Part shown: one piece after another, positions 1-5,762 of the stretch
How positions within the stretch are numbered: the stretch's first letter is position 1
How the letters are laid out: the number at the start of each line of letters is the position of its first letter
NCBI GenBank assembly: GCA_947296835.1
Contig: CAMYQS010000089.1
Coordinates: 1-6,210 of the forward strand
Source: an uncultured Atopostipes sp.
GTDB taxonomy: Bacteria; Bacillota; Bacilli; Lactobacillales; Carnobacteriaceae_A
DNA: 6,210 bases
Reading direction: 5' to 3'
Program-made: the position numbers and the translations under genes
Notes under the pieces: generated by a model
What the model saw: only the letters and a program-made list of their open reading frames with translations
Told to the model about the DNA's origin: nothing
The model's database searches: none

Positions 1-1
1 G

Positions 2-2224
2 CGTTATACAGAAGCACGTATGAGTAAAATCGCCTTAGCTTTACTACAAGATATTAATAAAAATACAGTTGACTACCGCGAAAACTACGATGGTAGTGAA
101 ACGGAACCGGTTGTATTACCAGCGAAATTCCCGAACTTATTGGTGAACGGCGCAAGTGGAATCGCGGTTGGTATGGCAACAAACATTCCAACACATAACT
201 TAAGAGAAACAATTGAAGCCTGTCGTTTAGTTATGCATAACCCAGATGCAACAACAGCTGAATTGATGGAAGTTTTACCTGGCCCGGATTTCCCAACTGG
301 GGGAATTATTTTAGGTAAGTCAGGTATCCGTAAAGGGTATGACACAGGTCGTGGCTCAATTCTGGTTCGTGCAAAAACACGTATCGTAGAAGAAAAAGGC
401 CGTGAAACGATTATTGTTGATGAGCTACCATACTTAGTGAACAAAGCAAAACTTCACGAGAAAATTGTTGAATTAGCACGCGATAAAAAAGTAGAAGGCA
501 TTACAGCCGTTCGAGATGAGTCTGACCGAGACGGTATGCGTATGGTTATTGAAGTACGCCGTGACGCATCTGCAGCTGTAATCCTAAACAACTTATTCAA
601 AATGACGCAACTTCAAACATCATTTGGTTTTAACATGGTTGCGATTGTTAACGGAACACCACGTACATTAAGCTTAAAAGAAATTATTGAATACTATTTA
701 GAGCATCAACGTGAAGTAATCCGTAGAAGAACGATTTTTGATAAAGAAAAAGCAGAAGCAAGAGCTCATATTTTAGAAGGATTGCGCATTGCTTTAGATC
801 ATATCGATGCTATTATTTCGATTATTCGAAATTCTGATACAGGAGCGATTGCTAAAGAGCGTCTAATCAATGAATACAGCTTATCAGATCGACAAGCTCA
901 AGCAATTTTAGATATGCGTTTAGTTCGTTTAACTGGATTAGAACGTGAAAAAGTAGAAGCTGAATACCAAGAATTAATGGCAACAATTAAAGATTTAGCC
1001 GATATTTTAGCGAATCCAGAACGAATCGATACCATTATCGAAGAAGAAATGATGGAAATAGCCGATAAATTCGGTGATGATCGTCGTACGGAATTAATGG
1101 TCGGCGAAGCGCTAAGTATTGAAGATGAAGACTTAATTGAAGTTGAAGAAGTGGTTATCACGCTATCGCACAATGGCTATATGAAACGCATGCCAATGAG
1201 CGAATTCAAAACACAAAATCGCGGAGGCCGTGGTGTGAAAGGTATGGGGACAAACGATGATGACTTTGTCGAAACCATTCTTTCAACTATTACACATGAT
1301 TTGATTTTATTCTTTACGAATACAGGTAAAGTTTATAAAGCTAAAGCGTATGAAATCCCAGAATATGGGCGTACAGCCAAAGGAATTCCAGCACTAAACT
1401 TCCTAGGAATTGATAACGATGAGCATATCGAAGCGATGGTGGCCTTTAAAGAGACACCAGATGAGAATGAGCAATTCTTCTTCACAACGAAACTTGGAAC
1501 AGTTAAGCGTACAGCGGTTACTGAATTCCAAAACATTCGTCAAAGTGGTTTAATTGCGATTAACCTAAACGAAGGCGACGAGCTGATTTCAGTAAAAGTA
1601 ACAAATGGTGATCAGAATATCGTTGTTGGTACGAAGAACGGTTATGCAGCAAGCTTCCATGAAAGCGATGTTCGTTCAATGGGTCGAAATGCGACAGGTG
1701 TTCGCGGAATCAACCTACGTGAAGGTGACAAAGTTGTTGGCGCAGACATTCTAGCAGACGATAGTTACGTTCTCGTTATTTCAGAAAATGGTTACGGTAA
1801 AGGTACGAAAGCTGAAGAGTATGGTATCCGTCGACGCGGTGGTAAGGGAGTTAAGACCTTCAAGATTACCGACAAAAACGGCCCACTAGTTGGCATGCGT
1901 ACGTATACAGGTGACGAAGATGTTCTTCTGATTACAAACGAAGGAGTCATTATTCGATTTAGTGCAGAGAACATTTCAATTACTGGACGTGACACGCAAG
2001 GTGTTCGCCTAATGCGTTTAGACGAAGACCAATTCATCTCAACCATGTCAATCGTTCAACCAGATGATGAAGACGAAGAAGACGAAATAGTCGAAGGTGA
2101 AAACCAAGACCAAGACGCTGATGAAATGAAAGACGTCGAATCTACCGACGATAACGATGAATTACCATCAGAAGTAGAAGACTTACTCGATCGCGCTGAA
2201 GAAGATAGCGAAGACGACGAATAA
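2..2224 (+). CDS. gyrA: DNA gyrase subunit A, C-terminal 740 residues (5' end outside window)
   Basis: This is the breakage-reunion subunit of DNA gyrase, the cytoplasmic type II topoisomerase (GyrA2GyrB2) that introduces negative supercoils using ATP. The reading frame is open from base 2. The first codons read RYTEAR, so Tyr at 5-7 is the catalytic tyrosine that attacks DNA (Tyr122 in E. coli). About 121 N-terminal residues are missing, including the quinolone-resistance region, so resistance cannot be judged. Next come the tower domain (PNLLVNGASGIAVGMATNIP near 134-190) and the C-gate helices (RQAQAILDMRL near 890-925). A six-bladed C-terminal pinwheel follows, with blade strands starting near 1151, 1298, 1472, 1616, 1766 and 1919. 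The GyrA box QNRGGRG lies at 1214-1234; this box separates GyrA from ParC, which has lost or degraded it. The last 53 residues are extremely acidic. The expected full length of about 860 residues is normal. A terminator follows the stop. Confidence 0.97.
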   Translation, partial: RYTEARMSKIALALLQDINKNTVDYRENYDGSETEPVVLPAKFPNLLVNGASGIAVGMATNIPTHNLRETIEACRLVMHNPDATTAELMEVLPGPDFPTGGIILGKSGIRKGYDTGRGSILVRAKTRIVEEKGRETIIVDELPYLVNKAKLHEKIVELARDKKVEGITAVRDESDRDGMRMVIEVRRDASAAVILNNLFKMTQLQTSFGFNMVAIVNGTPRTLSLKEIIEYYLEHQREVIRRRTIFDKEKAEARAHILEGLRIALDHIDAIISIIRNSDTGAIAKERLINEYSLSDRQAQAILDMRLVRLTGLEREKVEAEYQELMATIKDLADILANPERIDTIIEEEMMEIADKFGDDRRTELMVGEALSIEDEDLIEVEEVVITLSHNGYMKRMPMSEFKTQNRGGRGVKGMGTNDDDFVETILSTITHDLILFFTNTGKVYKAKAYEIPEYGRTAKGIPALNFLGIDNDEHIEAMVAFKETPDENEQFFFTTKLGTVKRTAVTEFQNIRQSGLIAINLNEGDELISVKVTNGDQNIVVGTKNGYAASFHESDVRSMGRNATGVRGINLREGDKVVGADILADDSYVLVISENGYGKGTKAEEYGIRRRGGKGVKTFKITDKNGPLVGMRTYTGDEDVLLITNEGVIIRFSAENISITGRDTQGVRLMRLDEDQFISTMSIVQPDDEDEEDEIVEGENQDQDADEMKDVESTDDNDELPSEVEDLLDRAEEDSEDDE

Positions 2225-2242
2225 GACTAAATAATAATAGAT

Positions 2243-2282
2243 AAGCACCCCACTGCCACAGCTTGGTCGCGGGGTGCTTTTA
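2243..2282 (+). terminator. Rho-independent terminator after gyrA
   Basis: Bases 2243-2251 (AAGCACCCC) pair perfectly with 2271-2279 (GGGGTGCTT), a 9-bp stem starting 18 bases after the gyrA stop. Inside the 19-base loop, GCCA (2255-2258) can pair with TGGT (2264-2267), with one G-U pair, to extend the fold. The T-run is short (TTTT at 2278-2281, then ATAT). On the other strand the hairpin is followed by a poorer T-tract, so it most likely works in the gyrA direction. It separates gyrA from the glp genes. Confidence 0.88.
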
Positions 2283-2408
2283 TATTGTCTGGGAGGTGGT
2301 AGTTGAGTCCAACTTTCTAGGAATTCTGTATTTTATCCAAAAATGATGGTTTTTACTTCTCAAAAGTCACTTGTATAGACATTTTTTGTTAATATTCAGT
2401 TAATTGCG

Positions 2409-2437
2409 TTCATTATTCTTTTAATAGTTATTATACT
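2409..2437 (+). promoter_or_regulatory. Predicted sigma-A promoter of glpK
   Basis: TATACT at 2432-2437 matches the -10 consensus at 5 of 6 positions. A 17-base spacer separates it from TTCATT at 2409-2414, a poor -35 (3 of 6). Transcription would start near 2443-2446, giving a leader of about 60 bases before the glpK start. The weak -35 would fit a promoter helped by an activator or otherwise regulated, but that is inference. No convincing catabolite-responsive (cre) site was found around it. An AT palindrome, TAATA-GT-TATTA (2422-2433), overlaps the spacer and -10. Confidence 0.55.
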
Positions 2438-2449
2438 GTAGTACTATGG

Positions 2450-2475
2450 TGTTGATGGAACCCCTTTCATCAATA
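2450..2475 (+). promoter_or_regulatory. Dyad/hairpin in the glpK leader
   Basis: Bases 2450-2460 can pair with 2465-2475 around a CCCC loop (2461-2464). This gives an 11-bp stem with two G-U pairs; at the DNA level the core TTGATG / CATCAA is a perfect inverted repeat. It begins a few bases after the predicted transcription start and ends 12 bases before the Shine-Dalgarno. No T-run follows, so it is not a classical terminator. It could be an operator overlapping the start of transcription, an mRNA-stabilising 5' hairpin, or the target of a leader-binding regulator. Which of these applies is not shown by the sequence. Confidence 0.5.
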
Positions 2476-2487
2476 AACTATTTTAAT

Positions 2488-2494
2488 AGGAGGA
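2488..2494 (+). promoter_or_regulatory. glpK ribosome binding site
   Basis: AGGAGGA is a near-perfect Shine-Dalgarno, 8 bases before ATG at 2503. It fixes the glpK start there. In-frame ATG codons at 2446 and 2455 have no such site and lie at or within the leader hairpin. Confidence 0.9.
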
Positions 2495-2502
2495 CATATT
2501 CT

Positions 2503-4035
2503 ATGGGAGAATATATCATGTCGATTGACCAAGGTACAACGAGTACGCGTGCAATTATTTTCGATCGTGAAGGACAACCAAAGTGGAGTGCGCAGAGAGA
2601 TATTGAGCAGCATTATCCAGAACCAGGTTGGGTAGAACACGATGCGAATGAAATTTGGATTAAATCACTCCAAGTTGTTGCAGGTGCTTTAATTGAGGCA
2701 GGAATTAGTGCTGAAGAGATTAAAGGAATCGGTATTACGAATCAACGTGAAACAACTGTCGTTTGGGATAAGAACACAGGTGAACCTATTCATAACGCGA
2801 TTGTGTGGCAGTCGAAGCAGACGTCAGGCATTGCGGACAAGCTAATTGAGGATGGACACAAAGATCTATTCCACAAGAAAACAGGTCTAGTTATTGATTC
2901 ATATTTTTCAGCAACAAAAGTTATGTGGTTATTGGATGAAGTTGAGGGAGCTCGTGAGAAAGCCGAAAATGGGGACCTTTTATTCGGGACTATTGATACA
3001 TGGCTCTTATGGAAATTAACAGGTGGAGAAGTTCATGCAACAGATTATTCAAACGCAAGTCGTACGATGATGTTTAACATTATTGACTTAGAGTGGGATG
3101 AAGAGCTTCTAGAGTTAATGGACATTCCAAAATCGATGTTACCTGAAGTCCGTTCGTCTTCTGAAGTGTATGGTCACACAGTGGCGAGTCATTTAAATGG
3201 TGTAAGTGTTCCAGTCGCAGGTATTGCGGGAGACCAGCAAGCGGCATTAGTTGGGCAAGCAGCGTTTGAAGATGGAATGGTTAAGAACACGTATGGTACA
3301 GGTGCGTTTATCATTATGAATACGGGAAGCGAACCAATCTTCTCAGAGAACGGACTATTAACGTCACTAGCATATGGAATTGACGGAAAAGTAACGTATG
3401 CCCTAGAAGGTAGTATTTTCGTTGCCGGATCATCCATCCAGTGGTTACGTGATGAATTACGCATGTTCTCAAAATCACCAATGTCAGAAGATTATGCAAC
3501 GCGTGTTGATACAACAGATGGTGTGTATGTCGTACCAGCCTTTACAGGTTTAGGCGCGCCATATTGGGACCAAGATGCTCGTGGAGCAGTATTTGGTTTA
3601 ACAAGAGGAACGTCAAAAGAACAGTTTATTCGTGCAACGCTTGAGTCAATGGCTTATCAGACACGAGATGTATTAGACACGATGGTTAAAGACTCAGGAA
3701 TTGAAATTCCAATTATGCGTGTGGACGGTGGAGCAGCAAATAACGACTTCTTAATGCAGTTCCAAGCGGACATTTTAAATACACAAATTGACCGCGCAGA
3801 AGTTATGGAAACAACAGCTTTAGGTGCGGCATATCTAGCGGGGATCGCAGTTGGCGTATGGAAAAACTTCGATGAAGTGAAAGAATACTGGGAGAAAGAT
3901 GATACATTTAACCCTGAAATGCCGGAAGAACAGCGTGAAGATTTATATGCAGGCTGGCAAAATGCGGTAGAGGCAGCACGTGTGTTTAAACATAAGCCAA
4001 TTCGTGCAAATCGAGACGAGGATGCAGAAAAATAA
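2503..4035 (+). CDS. glpK: Glycerol kinase (510 aa)
   Basis: GlpK is a cytoplasmic FGGY-family kinase that turns glycerol and ATP into sn-glycerol-3-phosphate, trapping glycerol that enters through GlpF and feeding GlpD/O. The ATP-side motif DQGTTSTR (Asp9-Arg16) and the glycerol-binding residues Arg82-Glu83 and Tyr134 are in place, as is the likely catalytic base Asp244 in AGDQQAAL. FGGY signature 1 fits at residues 134-146 (YFSATKVMWLLDE), and signature 2 fits the segment beginning GAVFGLTRG. Overall it closely resembles Bacillus and Enterococcus GlpK. His230 aligns with the histidine that the PTS (EI/HPr) phosphorylates to activate GlpK in Gram-positive bacteria, so control by sugar supply is likely. 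Its flanks are unusual: ASHLNG instead of about DYHFFG. The length is slightly over the usual 496-500 residues because of a charged C-terminal tail. glpD follows after 47 bases with no terminator, implying an operon. Confidence 0.97.
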   Translation: MGEYIMSIDQGTTSTRAIIFDREGQPKWSAQRDIEQHYPEPGWVEHDANEIWIKSLQVVAGALIEAGISAEEIKGIGITNQRETTVVWDKNTGEPIHNAIVWQSKQTSGIADKLIEDGHKDLFHKKTGLVIDSYFSATKVMWLLDEVEGAREKAENGDLLFGTIDTWLLWKLTGGEVHATDYSNASRTMMFNIIDLEWDEELLELMDIPKSMLPEVRSSSEVYGHTVASHLNGVSVPVAGIAGDQQAALVGQAAFEDGMVKNTYGTGAFIIMNTGSEPIFSENGLLTSLAYGIDGKVTYALEGSIFVAGSSIQWLRDELRMFSKSPMSEDYATRVDTTDGVYVVPAFTGLGAPYWDQDARGAVFGLTRGTSKEQFIRATLESMAYQTRDVLDTMVKDSGIEIPIMRVDGGAANNDFLMQFQADILNTQIDRAEVMETTALGAAYLAGIAVGVWKNFDEVKEYWEKDDTFNPEMPEEQREDLYAGWQNAVEAARVFKHKPIRANRDEDAEK

Positions 4036-4047
4036 AATAAAAAATTT

Positions 4048-4065
4048 AAAGGAATATTGATGTAA
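4048..4065 (+). other. Possible start-stop minimal ORF before glpD
   Basis: AAAGGA (4048-4053), a fair Shine-Dalgarno, is followed 6 bases later by ATG (4060-4062) and directly by TAA (4063-4065). The TAA runs into the glpD ribosome binding site. A ribosome initiating here would stop at once, next to the glpD start, which could couple or damp glpD translation. It may equally be chance in an A-rich spacer. Confidence 0.2.
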
Positions 4066-4073
4066 AGGGGTGA
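4064..4073 (+). promoter_or_regulatory. glpD ribosome binding site
   Basis: AAAGGGGTGA differs from the ideal AAAGGAGGTGA only in the central GG/AG part. It ends 9 bases before ATG at 4083, good spacing, but only 3 bases before the alternative TTG at 4077. This favours ATG 4083 as the start. Confidence 0.75.
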
Positions 4074-4082
4074 CTGTTGATA

Positions 4083-5747
4083 ATGGAATTATCATTTGAA
4101 ACTCGAAAAAAGACACTCGATACCCTAACGAATGAAAAAATGGATTTACTAATCATAGGTGGCGGTATAACAGGGGCTGGTTTAGCCCTTCAAGCCGGAG
4201 CCCAAGAATTTAAAACAGGTTTAATTGACATGCAGGACTTTGCGGCAGGTACATCAAGCCGCTCCACAAAATTGGTTCACGGTGGTTTGCGCTATTTAAA
4301 ACAATTTGAAGTTGAATTGGTGGCTGACATTACAAGGGAACGTGCGATTATTTCCAGTAATGCGCCACACATCGTGAAACCTGAGTGGATGCTTCTACCT
4401 GTTTATGATGAGCCAGGTGCGTCATTTACGGACTTTTCAGCGGATGTCGCATTAGATTTATACGATCAACTAGCCGAAGTAGACCCGAAATGGCATCATT
4501 CTCTCATTTCACGAGAAGAAGTTTTAAACGATATACCGACATTGAAAGCAGACGGACTGATTAAAGGTGGGCTCTATTTAGATTATTTCAACGATGATGC
4601 ACGATTGACGATTGAAATTATGAAAAAAGCAGCCGACTTAGGTACCTTGCTAGCGAATTATGTCAAAGCGACCGGATTTTTATATGACGATGCCGGTCAG
4701 ATTACGGGTGTAACAGCTGAGGATGTATTGACGGGCGACCTTTATGAAATGAAAGCCGAAGTTGTGGTCAACGCAACCGGTCCGTGGTCAGATGAAACTC
4801 GTCAGAAACAAAAAGAAGATGGGTCAGAGCGGATGTTACCTGCAAAAGGTGTCCACTTTGTCGTTGATTCTTCAGATTTACCGGTGAAACATACTGTTTA
4901 TACGGATACAGGTTTAGAAGACGAACGGATGATATTTATTATTCCGCGTGGCGATAAAACCTATTTTGGAACCACTGATACACCGTATGAAGGAGATTTA
5001 GTGGAGCCGCCTGTTACACAAGAGGATATTGATTATTTACTTGAAGCGGTGAATACACGCTTCCCAGAGGTTCATTTAACAATGGATAATATTGAAACCG
5101 GCTGGTCAGGTCTGAGACCGCTTATTTTAGAAGAAGGTGCAACAGACTCTTCCAGCATTTCACGAACGCATGATGTTTTCGTGTCCGATGCAGGTTTAGT
5201 GACGATTGCTGGTGGAAAGTTAACCGACTACCGATTGATGGCCCAGGATACGTTTGATCAAATCCTAGTTGAATTAGAGCAAAAAACAGGTTACAAGCAC
5301 GAAAAAGTAGAGACAAGTGATATTCCTCTGTCTGGAGGCGAATTGCCCGCAGAGACGGAATTTGACGTTTTTGTGGATGAAATGACCGCCCAAGGAGCTG
5401 CCGTTGGATTAACCGAAGAACAAGCTCGAAAATTGGTGAAATGGTACGGGACAAATGCAGAGACTGTATTTGGCTTGAAAGACCAAGCTGAAGCAATCGA
5501 TCTACCATTAGATGTCGCATTATCATTAGTTTATGCGCTAACGTATGAAATGGTTATCAGCCCAGTTGATTTCTTCTTAAGACGTACGGATATCCTCTTA
5601 TTCAATACAGATAAAGTAAATGATTGGAAAGAACCAGTTGTTGACTATATGGCAGAGTACTTTAGCTGGACGGCTGAAGATACAGACAAATGGTCGAATA
5701 AACTAAATGATGCTATAATGCATATACAATTAAAAAAATTTAGATAA
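4083..5747 (+). CDS. glpD: FAD-dependent glycerol-3-phosphate dehydrogenase/oxidase (554 aa)
   Basis: This enzyme oxidises sn-glycerol-3-phosphate to dihydroxyacetone phosphate with FAD. GlpD types are peripheral membrane enzymes passing electrons to quinone; GlpO types give them to oxygen and make H2O2. The dinucleotide-binding loop GGGITGAG lies at residues 26-33, the FAD/substrate segment GTSSRSTKLVHGGLRYL at 56-72, and the second family signature GGKLTDYRLMA at 377-387. Arg345 (GLRPL) and Lys379 fall at conserved substrate-site positions. A DAO-type C-terminal domain covers roughly residues 415-540. Several features are GlpO-like: LQAGA in place of the usual AxD after the FAD loop, Asp in GGKLTDYR, and placement between glpK and glpF. 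However, the roughly 50-residue insertion typical of 607-609 aa enterococcal and streptococcal GlpO is absent between GLRPL and the GGK motif. I therefore use the name glpD, but the electron acceptor is undecided. ATG 4083 is chosen over TTG 4077 from ribosome-binding-site spacing. Confidence 0.93.
   Translation: MELSFETRKKTLDTLTNEKMDLLIIGGGITGAGLALQAGAQEFKTGLIDMQDFAAGTSSRSTKLVHGGLRYLKQFEVELVADITRERAIISSNAPHIVKPEWMLLPVYDEPGASFTDFSADVALDLYDQLAEVDPKWHHSLISREEVLNDIPTLKADGLIKGGLYLDYFNDDARLTIEIMKKAADLGTLLANYVKATGFLYDDAGQITGVTAEDVLTGDLYEMKAEVVVNATGPWSDETRQKQKEDGSERMLPAKGVHFVVDSSDLPVKHTVYTDTGLEDERMIFIIPRGDKTYFGTTDTPYEGDLVEPPVTQEDIDYLLEAVNTRFPEVHLTMDNIETGWSGLRPLILEEGATDSSSISRTHDVFVSDAGLVTIAGGKLTDYRLMAQDTFDQILVELEQKTGYKHEKVETSDIPLSGGELPAETEFDVFVDEMTAQGAAVGLTEEQARKLVKWYGTNAETVFGLKDQAEAIDLPLDVALSLVYALTYEMVISPVDFFLRRTDILLFNTDKVNDWKEPVVDYMAEYFSWTAEDTDKWSNKLNDAIMHIQLKKFR
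5711..5719 (+). promoter_or_regulatory. Candidate internal promoter for glpF (extended -10)
   Basis: TGCTATAAT is a perfect extended -10 (TGN-TATAAT) within the last codons of glpD. The predicted start near 5726 would give a leader of about 37 bases containing the glpF ribosome binding site. The -35 position (TGGTCG at 5691-5696) is poor, which extended -10 promoters tolerate. It could let glpF be made separately from glpK-glpD. Confidence 0.4.
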
Positions 5748-5749
5748 AT

Positions 5750-5754
5750 AGGAG
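5750..5754 (+). promoter_or_regulatory. glpF ribosome binding site
   Basis: AGGAG lies 3 bases after the glpD stop and 8 bases before the ATG at 5763. This tight arrangement supports cotranscription and probably translational coupling of glpD and glpF. Confidence 0.85.
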
Positions 5755-5762
5755 TTGTTTTT

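Noticed and set aside
85..1173. Reverse-strand open frames opposite gyrA
   Set aside because: They are shadows of the gyrA frame with low-complexity composition, no ribosome binding sites and no recognisable domains.
2339..2354. AAAAA-TGATGG-TTTTT inverted repeat between gyrA and glpK
   Set aside because: Only five A-T pairs, too weak for a stable hairpin or terminator and expected by chance in AT-rich DNA.
2401..2414. Possible cre (CcpA) site TAATTGCGTTCATT upstream of glpK
   Set aside because: Only the central CG and a few positions match the consensus; the G, A and terminal CA positions fail.
2419..2489. Direct repeat TTTTAATAG at 2419-2427 and 2481-2489
   Set aside because: Nine AT-rich bases repeated once, one copy overlapping the glpK ribosome binding site; likely chance.
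2446..2502. Longer glpK start at ATG 2446 or 2455
   Set aside because: No ribosome binding site precedes them, they fall at the predicted transcription start or in the hairpin, and the added residues do not match GlpK. ATG 2503 has AGGAGGA at ideal spacing.
3189..3514. Reverse-strand open frames opposite glpK
   Set aside because: Shadow frames within a clearly coding, well-conserved gene.
4077..4082. glpD start at TTG 4077
   Set aside because: Only 3 bases follow the Shine-Dalgarno, and ATG 4083 two codons later is better spaced and a stronger codon.
5122..5526. 134-codon reverse open frame opposite glpD
   Set aside because: Lies wholly over the conserved glpD frame; no ribosome binding site or recognisable product.
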